Part shown: piece after piece, positions 6,636-14,829 of the stretch
Layout of the letters: each line of letters starts with the position of its first letter
Position numbering within the stretch: position 1 is the first letter of the stretch
Assembly: GCA_964629965.1 (NCBI GenBank)
Contig: CAZVRZ010000056.1
Location: 1 to 33,336 of the forward strand
From: CAZVRZ01 sp964629965
Lineage (GTDB): Bacteria; Chloroflexota; Anaerolineae; Anaerolineales; UBA4823
Length of the DNA: 33,336 nt
Direction: 5' to 3'
Position numbers and translations under genes: made by a program
The notes under the pieces: generated by a model
Databases searched by the model: none
Seen by the model: only the letters and a program-made list of their open reading frames with translations
Told to the model about the DNA's origin: nothing

Positions 6636-9209
6636 ATGGATGGAAAATTTTTTCTAGGTAGAATATTCGATGCGGCGCAGGGTGGAGTTACCCAAACCCC
6701 TCTGCTCTATGATTCGGAAGATTTAACAACACACGCAGTAGTGGTCGGTATGACCGGCTCAGGTAAAACCGGCCTGTGCGTGGGTATGTTGGAGGAAGCC
6801 GCTCTCAATAACATTCCGGCTTTGATGATTGATCCTAAAGGGGATATCACCAACACCCTGCTGCATTTTCCAGACTTGTTACCGGAAGACTTCAAGCCCT
6901 GGCTGAACTCTGACCAGGCGCGCCGGGAGGGAAAGACCCTGGAACAAGCCGCTGCCGAAACCGCTGAAACCTGGAAAAAAGGGTTGACGGATTGGGGCAT
7001 TGGCTCTGATAGAATCCTGGCGCTTAAAAACGCGGCCCATTTTGCCATCTACACGCCTGGTTCCGATGCGGGTATTCCGGTCAGCATCCTGGCGTCTCTG
7101 GAGGCGCCACCTATCCCGTGGGAAAGCAACCGGGAACTGCTGCGCGAGAAGATCTCTGGTACGGTCACCGCTTTGCTGGGATTGGTCGGCATGCAAGATA
7201 TTGACCCCGTCCGATCGCGTGAGCATATCCTGCTGGCCAATATCTTCGAGTATGCCTGGAGCCGCGGCAAGAACCTGGACCTGAGCGAATTGATCTTACA
7301 GGCGCAAACACCGCCTTTCCAAAAGCTGGGTGTGTTCGATGTTAATTCATTCTTCCCAGAAAAGGATCGCTTTACCCTGGCTATGTTGTTGAACAATATC
7401 CTGGCCGCACCTGCTTTCCAGACCTGGATCGAAGGACAGCCGTTGAATATTCCCCAGCTGCTTTTTGCTCCGGATGGACGGCCCCGCCACAGCGTGTTCT
7501 ACATTGCTCACCTGTCAGACTCTGAGCGCATGTTCTTCGTCACGCTGCTGTATTCTGCCGTAGAAACCTGGATGCGTTCGCAAACGGGCACTTCTACGCT
7601 GCGCGCCATCCTGTATTTTGATGAAATCTTCGGTTACCTGCCCCCCATCAGCAACCCGCCATCCAAGCAGCCCATGCTGCGCATGCTAAAACAGGCGCGC
7701 GCCTTTGGCGTGGGCCAGGTGTTGGTGACCCAAAACCCGGTAGATGTAGACTACAAGGCGCTCTCGAATGCCGGATCGTGGTTCATTGGCAAACTGCAAA
7801 CCGAGCAAGATAAGCAGCGTCTGTTGGATGGATTGGAAAGCGCTACTTCAGGAGGTCTGGATCGCTCTCAATACGACCGCCTGATCTCTTCACTAGGGAA
7901 ACGGGTCTTTTTGCTGCACAACGTACATGAAAAAAAGCCGCAGCTTTTCTCGACACGCTGGGCAATGAATTACCTGGCAGGCCCGCTGACGCGCTCCCAA
8001 CTGCCGGCGCTGAATCAATTGGCTGGGGCGACATTGGCAACGTCAGAGACGCCTACTGCTGCATCTGAAACTCAGCCGGTACAGGTTGCGCCGGGCACGG
8101 CACCCTCCATGGGGACACTGCAGGCCATTCCAGTTGCCAGCCAGGTCGGTGTAAAGCAAGCGAACATGGGAACCACTCCAGCAGTGTCTAGAGAGCCCTC
8201 ACTGCCCGGACTTGGGACGCGCCCGGCTGTTCCGACGGGGATTATGGAGATCTTCTTACCTAACAACTTGACTTTTACCCAGGCATTCAAAGTTGCCGGG
8301 CAGTCGATCCCGACCGAATCGCGCAGCCAGGGATTGATCTATCATCCGGTCATCCTGGGCCAGATGCATACCCGCTTCTTCAATCGGAAATATAACCTGG
8401 ATTACGAGGCTTACCAAACTGTGTTGGTGCAAAACCCCGACCGGCGCGGCATGATCCGTTGGGAAGAATATCCCCACATGGCGCTTAACGAGCGCATCTT
8501 TGATTCGCAGCCTGATCCGCAGGCGCGCTTTGCGCCCCTGGAAGCGCCGTTCTCAGACGCCAGGATGCTTACCGGGTTACAAAAGGATTTTCTGGACTGG
8601 GCTTTCCGAAATGCCAAAGCTACGGTACGGGCGCATGATGGGCTAAAGCAGTATGCCGGGCCTGAGATCACTGCGGCCGAATTTCGCACCATGTGCGCAG
8701 ATGCTGCGCGCGATGCGCGGAACGATGAAATCGCCAAAGCCAGCGACAAGATCGATAAGCAGATTCAAGCGCTCCAAACCAAGCTATCGCGTGAGGAGCG
8801 AGAACTGTCGGAGGACGAGACAGAGCTCTCCCAACGAAAATTGGAGGAGATGGGTACACATGCTGAAAATATCTTGGGACTTTTTGGCGGAAGGAAAAGC
8901 AGCCGCAAGCTTTCCACTTCATTGTCTAAACGCCGCATGACGGCGCAGGCCAAAGCAGATGTGGAAGAATCGAAGGATGCGATAGAAGAGTTCAAGAAAC
9001 AGATTGTCTTTCTTGAAAAAGAAAAAATGCAGATCGTCAATGAGATCAATGAGCGCTGGGGAAAATTGGCCAATGAATTCTCCGAAATAACCGTTACTCC
9101 CCTCAAAAAAGATGTGTTATTGGACTTCTTTGGTGTGGCCTGGATGCCCTTCCATATCGTGCAATACGGAAGCCAACTGATCGAGCTGCCAGGATTTGGG
9201 GAGAATTGA
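6636..9209 (+). CDS. HerA/DUF87-type ATP-binding protein with C-terminal coiled coils
   Basis: An 857-residue protein. Residues ~5-450 form a HerA/FtsK-superfamily ATPase: Walker A GMTGSGKT (38-45), Walker B-like ILYFDEIFG (D329, E330), then MLRMLKQARAFGVGQVLVTQNP, the typical sensor/glutamine region. A Pro/Thr/Ala-rich linker covers about residues 465-535. The C-terminal part has a globular segment and then charged heptad-rich stretches (about 695-740 and 770-810) predicted to be coiled coil, ending in an LDFFGVAWMPFHI segment. HerA-family ATPases translocate DNA or assemble hexameric motors; the role here is unknown. No NurA or other nuclease partner is adjacent apart from the extracytoplasmic phospholipase D-like lipoprotein. 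It has its own promoter. Confidence 0.8.
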   Translation: MDGKFFLGRIFDAAQGGVTQTPLLYDSEDLTTHAVVVGMTGSGKTGLCVGMLEEAALNNIPALMIDPKGDITNTLLHFPDLLPEDFKPWLNSDQARREGKTLEQAAAETAETWKKGLTDWGIGSDRILALKNAAHFAIYTPGSDAGIPVSILASLEAPPIPWESNRELLREKISGTVTALLGLVGMQDIDPVRSREHILLANIFEYAWSRGKNLDLSELILQAQTPPFQKLGVFDVNSFFPEKDRFTLAMLLNNILAAPAFQTWIEGQPLNIPQLLFAPDGRPRHSVFYIAHLSDSERMFFVTLLYSAVETWMRSQTGTSTLRAILYFDEIFGYLPPISNPPSKQPMLRMLKQARAFGVGQVLVTQNPVDVDYKALSNAGSWFIGKLQTEQDKQRLLDGLESATSGGLDRSQYDRLISSLGKRVFLLHNVHEKKPQLFSTRWAMNYLAGPLTRSQLPALNQLAGATLATSETPTAASETQPVQVAPGTAPSMGTLQAIPVASQVGVKQANMGTTPAVSREPSLPGLGTRPAVPTGIMEIFLPNNLTFTQAFKVAGQSIPTESRSQGLIYHPVILGQMHTRFFNRKYNLDYEAYQTVLVQNPDRRGMIRWEEYPHMALNERIFDSQPDPQARFAPLEAPFSDARMLTGLQKDFLDWAFRNAKATVRAHDGLKQYAGPEITAAEFRTMCADAARDARNDEIAKASDKIDKQIQALQTKLSREERELSEDETELSQRKLEEMGTHAENILGLFGGRKSSRKLSTSLSKRRMTAQAKADVEESKDAIEEFKKQIVFLEKEKMQIVNEINERWGKLANEFSEITVTPLKKDVLLDFFGVAWMPFHIVQYGSQLIELPGFGEN

Positions 9210-9231
9210 GGGCGATGCATTCTTTATGTCA

Positions 9232-9248
9232 GACGTATTTTTTACGTC
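9232..9248. promoter_or_regulatory. Inverted repeat upstream of the c-di-GMP gene
   Basis: GACGTA (9232-9237), five Ts, then TACGTC (9243-9248): a perfect 6-bp inverted repeat. It sits 20 bp before the ATG at 9269, in the 59-bp gap after the ATPase gene. It could be an operator or a weak terminator for the upstream gene. There is no T-run after the second arm on the plus strand, so an intrinsic terminator is less likely. Confidence 0.3.
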
Positions 9249-9268
9249 AGTGCTCTAGATCATAAAAT

Positions 9269-11935
9269 ATGGAAACCATTCTGGTTGTTGATGACAATCG
9301 ACAGATATCAGATTTCCTGGTAAAAACCGCTTTGCCCAGCCTGGGGTATGAAACAATGGCTGCATACAACGGCAAGGACGCGTTGAAGTTGATCCGGGAA
9401 CAATACAAATTCATCGATCTGATGCTGTTGGATTTGCAACTTCCAGATATGACTGGCCTGGATATATTGCGCCAGATGCAGCGAGAAGGCCTGTCAATTC
9501 CCACTATCCTGGTCACCGGACATGGCTCGGAGCAGGTGGCAGTCGATGCATTTCGCCTCGGCGTGCAAGATTACCTCAACAAGCCGGTAGAGGTAGACAA
9601 ACTGAATGTTTCTATTGAAAGCGCTCTAACGCTGACGCGCTTGCGACGAGAAGCAGAGCGCCTGAACGCGCAACTGCGCGAGCAGGTAAACTGGTTGACT
9701 ACCCTGTCGCAGGTGGGCCAGACTTTGACATCAACCCTGGATGTCAGCGATGTTCTCAAACGGATTGTAGACGCCGGGGTGCGCCTGACAAAAGCTGATG
9801 AGGGCTTCCTGGCATTGTTGGATGAGACCAGCGGCCAGCTCTATTTGCGAGCGGTTAAAAACATCGATGAGAATGTCATCCACACCATTCACTTGCCAAT
9901 CACCGATTCGCTGACAGGACAAACATTGCGCTCCGGCAAGCCTCTACGAGTGACCCGAGGAGAAAGCGACCCACTTAAGGTAAGCACGGGTTTTTTGGTA
10001 TACAGCCTGCTGCACATTCCACTGATCTCAAAGAACGTTCCTCTCGGCATCCTTTCGGTTGATAATCGTATGACCCGGCGCGCTTTTTCAGCTACGGATG
10101 AGGCTATGCTAACCTCCCTGGCAGATTACGCTATAGCAGCCATCGAGAACGCCAATCTGTACGAAAAAGCCCAACAGGAAATCCAGGAACGCAAACGTGT
10201 CGAGTTGGCCCTGCGCGAGAGCGAGGAACGCTATGCTCTGGCGGTACGCGGTGCAAATGATGGCTTGTGGGATTGGAATCTAAAGACGCGCCGTATCTAT
10301 TTCTCTTCCCGTTGGAAAGATATGCTGGGATATGCGGAAGATGAGATTGGCGATACTCCAGACGAATGGTTCCGCCTGGTTCACCCCGATGATCTGCAGA
10401 AGCTTAAAAAAGATTTGAACGCCCACATCACTGGGCAAACTTCGCATTTTGAGAATCAGCATCGTATCCGGCACGAGAACGGTACATACCGCTGGGTGCT
10501 CAGCCGTGGGTTTGCCATTCGCGCTCATCAGCGACCTGCCCATCGCATGGCAGGATCTCAAACGGATATAACCGATCGGGAACTGGCCCAACAAAAACTG
10601 CGGTATGATGCCTTGCACGATGTATTGACCGGGGTCTCTAACCGGGCGTCGCTGATGGAACGCTTGAAACTTGCCCTTGAGAAATCATACCGCCGCTCAA
10701 CGTACAGCTTTGCCGTCTTGTTCCTTGATCTGGATCGTTTTAAAGATGTAAATGACAGCCTGGGCCACCTGATGGGCGATCAACTAGTGATTGCGGCAGC
10801 TCGCATCCTGGAAAAGATCGTTCGCCCAATGGACCTGGTGGCGCGCCTGGGCGGAGATGAGTTTGTCATCCTGGTGGAAGATATCCATGATGTTATTGAT
10901 GCCACGCAGGTTGCCAAGCGCGTGCAAACAGAGCTCAACAACACAGAAATGTTACCCGGACAAAAGCTGCACATCACTGCCAGCATCGGAATTGTCATTG
11001 GGAGCAAAGCCTATCGCGATCCGGAAGATTTGCTGCGGGATGCAGATATTGCAATGTATCGTGCCAAAGAGGCGGGGCGCGACCGCTTCGAATTATTTGA
11101 TCCGGAAATGCGAAAAAATATTATGCAGCGCCTGGCCATGGAAATCGATCTGCGCAGTGCTCTGGACAACGCTGAATTGAAGCTGTTGTACCAACCAATC
11201 GTGTCATTGCAGAACAGCGCAGACATATCCGGTAATTCGGATCTATCTGGTAAATCGCTGGTTGGCTTCGAGGCGTTGCTTCGCTGGGTAACCCCAAACC
11301 AGGGGACCCTTCTGCCTAAGGATTTCTTACCCCTGGCTGAAAAGACCGGCTTGATCGTCAATATCGACCAATGGGTGCTGGCAGCAGCCACACGGCAGAT
11401 GAAGGAATGGCAAGGAAATTACCCAATAGCAAAAACGCTTCAGATGAGCGTCAATATCTCTGGACGGCAGCTCTCTCGACCTGACCTGGTGGATGAGATT
11501 GACAGCGCCTTACAGAAGACAGGGTTAAGCCCCAGCAGCCTGAGCCTCGAAGTTACCGAAAGCGAGTTGATGAAGAAAGACCCTGAGACCACTTCCGTGC
11601 TACAAAAGTTGCAACAACAGGGGATGCAAATCCTGGTTGATGATTTTGGTTTTGGATATTCTTCGCTCAGTTATGTGTCGGGTTTCCCGTTAAATGCGCT
11701 TAAGATCGACCGGTCATTCATCAGTACACTGGACAGCAGCAACACCAATTTGCGCATTGTGCAGGCTATCATGGTGATGGCGCGTGGCCTTGGTATGAAA
11801 GTGGTTGCGGTGGGAATTGAAAATGAAAAGCAGCTTCACAAATTGCAAGGAATGGGATGCGAATTTGTGCAGGGTTTTTTCATCGCCCCGCCGCTCGAAA
11901 AAGAGCAGGTGCAAAAGCTGCTGGAGAATGCATAA
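9269..11935 (+). CDS. Response regulator with GAF-PAS-GGDEF-EAL: c-di-GMP cyclase/phosphodiesterase
   Basis: An 888-residue cytoplasmic signalling protein. Domain order: receiver (about 1-120; acid pocket D8/D9, phosphoacceptor D55 in LMLLDLQLPDMTG, K in LNKPVEV), a short coiled-coil linker, GAF (about 150-300), PAS plus PAC (about 315-440), GGDEF (about 450-615) and EAL (about 630-885). The cyclase signature GGDEF is intact at 528-532, with an inhibitory I-site RPMD at 519-522, exactly five residues upstream. The EAL motif is intact (E668-A-L) with DDFGFGYSSL and the LEVTESELM, VDDFG and KIDRSF elements. Both making and degrading c-di-GMP are thus possible, with phosphorylation and ligand control. 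No Shine-Dalgarno precedes the ATG. The partner histidine kinase is not in the window. purA follows after 24 bp. Confidence 0.9.
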   Translation: METILVVDDNRQISDFLVKTALPSLGYETMAAYNGKDALKLIREQYKFIDLMLLDLQLPDMTGLDILRQMQREGLSIPTILVTGHGSEQVAVDAFRLGVQDYLNKPVEVDKLNVSIESALTLTRLRREAERLNAQLREQVNWLTTLSQVGQTLTSTLDVSDVLKRIVDAGVRLTKADEGFLALLDETSGQLYLRAVKNIDENVIHTIHLPITDSLTGQTLRSGKPLRVTRGESDPLKVSTGFLVYSLLHIPLISKNVPLGILSVDNRMTRRAFSATDEAMLTSLADYAIAAIENANLYEKAQQEIQERKRVELALRESEERYALAVRGANDGLWDWNLKTRRIYFSSRWKDMLGYAEDEIGDTPDEWFRLVHPDDLQKLKKDLNAHITGQTSHFENQHRIRHENGTYRWVLSRGFAIRAHQRPAHRMAGSQTDITDRELAQQKLRYDALHDVLTGVSNRASLMERLKLALEKSYRRSTYSFAVLFLDLDRFKDVNDSLGHLMGDQLVIAAARILEKIVRPMDLVARLGGDEFVILVEDIHDVIDATQVAKRVQTELNNTEMLPGQKLHITASIGIVIGSKAYRDPEDLLRDADIAMYRAKEAGRDRFELFDPEMRKNIMQRLAMEIDLRSALDNAELKLLYQPIVSLQNSADISGNSDLSGKSLVGFEALLRWVTPNQGTLLPKDFLPLAEKTGLIVNIDQWVLAAATRQMKEWQGNYPIAKTLQMSVNISGRQLSRPDLVDEIDSALQKTGLSPSSLSLEVTESELMKKDPETTSVLQKLQQQGMQILVDDFGFGYSSLSYVSGFPLNALKIDRSFISTLDSSNTNLRIVQAIMVMARGLGMKVVAVGIENEKQLHKLQGMGCEFVQGFFIAPPLEKEQVQKLLENA
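11222..11257 (+). repeat. Imperfect tandem 18-bp repeat inside the EAL domain
   Basis: Bases 11222-11239 and 11240-11257 encode DISGNS and DLSGKS, an imperfect hexapeptide duplication (residues 652-663). It lies between the conserved YQPIVSL strand and GFEALLRW, where most EAL proteins have only a short turn. It probably lengthens a surface loop just before the catalytic glutamate E668. Confidence 0.55.
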
Positions 11936-11959
11936 TAACCTAATCAGGAGAAAGAACGT

Positions 11960-13240
11960 ATGAGCGTAACAGTGGTGGTTGGTTCACAATGGGGCGATGA
12001 AGCAAAAGGAAAAATGGTTGATCTGTTGTGCGAGGGTGCCGATCTGGTGGCGCGCTACAATGGTGGAGATAATGCCGGGCACACCGTGGTGAATCAATAT
12101 GGCACCTTTAAACTGCGCCTGATGCCAAATGGTATTGCCAATCCCAAGACAAAATGTATTATTGGGCCGGGAGTGATCGTGAACCTGGCTACCTTGATTG
12201 CAGAGATCCAGTTCATTCACGAAAAAGGTTTGAATCTGAACGGGCGGTTTTGGATATCGCCGCGCTGCCACGTGGTGATGCCTTATCACCCGATGATCGA
12301 GGAAATCCATGAAAAGGCTAAAGGCAGGAGCAAGACAGGCACCACCCAACGCGGTATTGGCCCAACCTACGCAGACAAGGTGAGTTATAACGGCATCCGG
12401 CTGGCAGATTTTGCTGATGAGGCTGTGCTGCGTGAAAAATTGGCTATCCAACTGGAGGTTAAGAACGTTATCTTCAAAGCATTTGGCATGCCAACGCTAA
12501 ATTTAGAGCAGGTTATCCAGGAAAAGCTGGCTCAGTATGTCCAGATCAAGGATATGGTAGGCGAGTCGTTTGGAATCTTGCAGGCAGCGCTAACGGAGGA
12601 TGCTCACATCGTGCTCGAAGGAGCCCAGGGCGCTTTACTCGATAACGATTGGGGAACATACCCATTTTGCACGGCTTCTTCTACGATCGCGGGCGGCGCA
12701 GCCGCCGGGCTAGGCATTGCCCCGCACTGGATCAGGCGCGTGATTGGCGTTGCCAAGGCTTATACCAGCCGGGTGGGCGCGGGTCCCATGCCAACCGAGC
12801 TGCTGGATGAAACCGGTGACCTGCTGCGGAATGAAGGAAATGAATTCGGCACGGTCACTGGACGCCCGCGACGCTGCGGCTGGCTGGATGCGGAAATCGT
12901 GCGCTTTACCGGACAATTGAGCGGCTATACAGACCTGGCGTTGACCAAGCTAGATGTGTTGGATAAGCTGCCGGTGATCAAAATAGGCATTGGCTACCGT
13001 CACCCAGATAAGCCGGGTGTTATACAACATTATTGGGATGGCGATGCTCGCTGGTTGTCACAATGCGAGCCTGAATATATCGAGATGGAAGGCTGGATGC
13101 AGCCAACAGTGGGCATCACAGATTTTGCCCGGCTGCCGTTCCAGGCAAAGGTATATGTCGAAAAAGTGGAAGAGTTGACCGGCGTGCGCGTGAGCTATGT
13201 CTCAACTGGTCCCGGACGCGACGAGACTATTTATCGTTAA
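11960..13240 (+). CDS. purA: Adenylosuccinate synthetase
   Basis: A 426-residue enzyme that joins IMP and aspartate using GTP to give adenylosuccinate, the first committed step to AMP. The N-terminal phosphate-binding signature reads GSQWGDEAKGKMVD (Ala where many enzymes have Gly), followed by YNGGDNAGHTVV and later GTTQRGIGPTYADK and TGRPRRCGWLDAEIV, all family hallmarks. Length is standard. A good ribosome binding site (AGGAG) precedes ATG 11960. The 3' end overlaps the convergent purB by 14 bp, with no terminator between them. It may be co-transcribed with the c-di-GMP gene 24 bp upstream; PurB acts on its product. Confidence 0.97.
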   Translation: MSVTVVVGSQWGDEAKGKMVDLLCEGADLVARYNGGDNAGHTVVNQYGTFKLRLMPNGIANPKTKCIIGPGVIVNLATLIAEIQFIHEKGLNLNGRFWISPRCHVVMPYHPMIEEIHEKAKGRSKTGTTQRGIGPTYADKVSYNGIRLADFADEAVLREKLAIQLEVKNVIFKAFGMPTLNLEQVIQEKLAQYVQIKDMVGESFGILQAALTEDAHIVLEGAQGALLDNDWGTYPFCTASSTIAGGAAAGLGIAPHWIRRVIGVAKAYTSRVGAGPMPTELLDETGDLLRNEGNEFGTVTGRPRRCGWLDAEIVRFTGQLSGYTDLALTKLDVLDKLPVIKIGIGYRHPDKPGVIQHYWDGDARWLSQCEPEYIEMEGWMQPTVGITDFARLPFQAKVYVEKVEELTGVRVSYVSTGPGRDETIYR

Positions 13241-14649
13241 TCGAACAGCGCACATGATCCGCCAGGGTGCGAGCGCGCTGCGGGGCGTCGCCCAGGTGTC
13301 CACTTGCATCCATCAAAGAACGCAGCGCACCGGCAGATAAGTAAGCCTGCAGGGACGGGTCGCCTGCCACCAGCTCGACCAGTGGGTTGGGCTGTCCTGC
13401 CTGCACCGCGGCCCAAGCCTGCATAGCATGCTGGCGCAGTTGTTCATGCATTGCCTGGCGATCTGCCCCGACCTTTCCCAGTGCCATTAAAACGCGTTCG
13501 ATAGCCGCAAATGGCCCAAAGTTAGCCAGGTTTTGGGCTATGCCCTTTTCATTGATAACCAATCCATCCAAAATGCGCATACCGACGCGCAACAGTTCAT
13601 CCACGATTAAGAAGGCCTCCGGGAGTAGGCTGCGACGATTGGCCGAATCATCCAGGGTGCGTTCCAGTAGAGAGTGAGCGGCGTTATCCCAGGCTATCCG
13701 GGGCATCTGAGCCAGGGCGCGACTGAGAGAGTCGATCTTTTCGGCATTGATAGGGTTGCGTTTGAAAGGCATGGCAGATGAGCCCACCTGCTTTTTTGCA
13801 AAAGGCTCGCTCCATTCGCCAAAGAGCGGCGATTGCAGCAAGCGCAGGTCAAAGGCAAATTTGTACATCGATGCACCCAGGCCGGCCAAAGCGCTCAGTA
13901 CCAGGTAATCCTGTTTGCGCGGGTAAACTTGCGTAGTGACCGGGAAAAAGGGTAGATCCAGACTAGTGGATAGGCGCGCTTCAAAATCCGCTAGAACCTG
14001 GTCGATAGGCTGGCAATCGGGGCTGGCGGAAACCATTTCACCCAGCAGCTCGGCGTACGAAGCGCTCGTGCCCACCGCACCTTTGAAACCCTTGCCGCGG
14101 ATCCCCTGGCGCACGCTTTGCAGAGATTGCCAATCGAGCAGCAAATCCTGGGCATACTGTGCGAGGCGATAGCCAAGGGTAGTGGGTTCGGCGNNNNNNN
14201 NNNNNNNNNNNNNNNNNNNCATTGGCCCAGGACTCAATCCGGTCTGCAAAGAGTGCTAACAAGCCGGATAAGCGCTGCAGAACCAGATCGAGGGCCTGGC
14301 GAATACGCAGGGCATCTGCATTATCCTCAATATCCATCGAAGTCGCGCCCAGGTGCAAGATACCGCCGCCTTCGGGAGCCTGCTCGGCAAAGGTTTTTAA
14401 TTCTGCCATCAAATCGTGATGGATTTCAGCTTCGATCTCTAGAGCGCGAGGAATATTCACCGCCTCCACCTGGGCGGATAGGGCAGCTACCTGGTTGGGA
14501 TGCACTAAGCCCAGTTCTGATTGCACCTGTGCCAGAGTCACCCACAAGCGGCGCCACAGGCGGCGGCGATTGACCTCGCTCCAAACCTGGCGCATCTCGG
14601 TGCTGCCGTAGCGCCATGAAAAAGGGGAAAGATAAGTTTCGTAATCCAT
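13227..14649 (-). CDS. purB: Adenylosuccinate lyase, interrupted by an assembly gap
   Basis: Cleaves SAICAR to AICAR and adenylosuccinate to AMP. The N-terminal part from ATG 14649 includes GGGILHLGATSMDIEDNADA. The C-terminal part contains AEPTTLGYR and the catalytic signature loop GSSAMPFKRNPI. Between them are 26 Ns (14194-14219). The two halves are in different frames: one known base before and one after the gap belong to codons, so the true gap length must be 1 mod 3, while 26 is 2 mod 3. Compared with the family pattern, the stretch carrying the catalytic THxQ histidine is missing, so the real gap is probably longer than 26 (for example 31 or 40 bases). The gene is most likely intact in the organism. 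GGAG (14658-14661) is the ribosome binding site. Confidence 0.9.
14194..14219. other. Assembly gap (26 Ns)
   Basis: A run of 26 undetermined bases lies within purB. The length is a placeholder because it does not keep the purB frame. It marks the sequence as a scaffolded draft. Confidence 0.98.
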
Positions 14650-14694
14650 GATCAACTCCAAAGTGGCGAGGAAGAATTCATTTAGAACTTTAAC

Positions 14695-14722
14695 ATTATA
14701 AAGTAATTTACGAAGTTGTCTA
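14695..14722 (-). promoter_or_regulatory. purB promoter (minus strand)
   Basis: On the minus strand TAGACA (14717-14722, one mismatch to TTGACA) and a perfect TATAAT (14695-14700) are separated by 16 bp. The expected start is near 14688, leaving a leader of about 40 nt with GGAG before the purB ATG. Its -35 box lies where the -35 region of the divergent purL promoter would be, so one regulator could control both. Confidence 0.6.
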
Positions 14723-14740
14723 GTCGAGTCTTGGTGTATA

Positions 14741-14749
14741 TGATACAAT
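14741..14749 (+). promoter_or_regulatory. Promoter of the purSL-guaB operon (extended -10)
   Basis: TGA-TACAAT (14741-14749) is an extended -10 element with five of six bases of the hexamer. The expected -35 position (about 14721-14726) is poor and overlaps the purB -35 box on the other strand. Predicted transcription start is near 14756. Confidence 0.45.
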
Positions 14750-14755
14750 ATCGAT

Positions 14756-14829
14756 GGGCGCAAGCAGGTAGGTTTGTTTTTTTGTGCCCCCACAGCATGC
14801 TCACACCTTCCTGAGGAAAAGATAGAATC
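14756..14829 (+). promoter_or_regulatory. Structured 5' leader of the purine operon
   Basis: The predicted leader begins with GGGCGCA (14756-14762), which can pair with TGTGCCC (14783-14789) to form a 7-bp stem (one G-U) around a 20-nt loop. Within that loop CAGGTAGG (14765-14772) matches CCTTCCTG (14806-14813) at 7 of 8 positions, directly before the ribosome binding site GAGGA (14813-14817). Both helices could form together as a pseudoknot. It does not resemble the purine riboswitch. The structure is read by eye, without energy calculation. Confidence 0.3.

Noticed and set aside
5431..9209. Phospholipase D-like nuclease plus HerA ATPase as a defence system
   Set aside because: The phospholipase D protein has a lipoprotein signal and should lie outside the cytoplasm, and the ATPase has its own promoter 119 bp downstream. 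No other defence gene is nearby.
14194..14219. purB as a genuine pseudogene
   Set aside because: The frame change coincides with the N run; both halves are well conserved, so an estimated gap length explains it better.
14750..14829. Purine (guanine/adenine) riboswitch in the purL leader
   Set aside because: The conserved three-way junction sequences of that class are not visible, and the leader of about 74 nt has a different fold.
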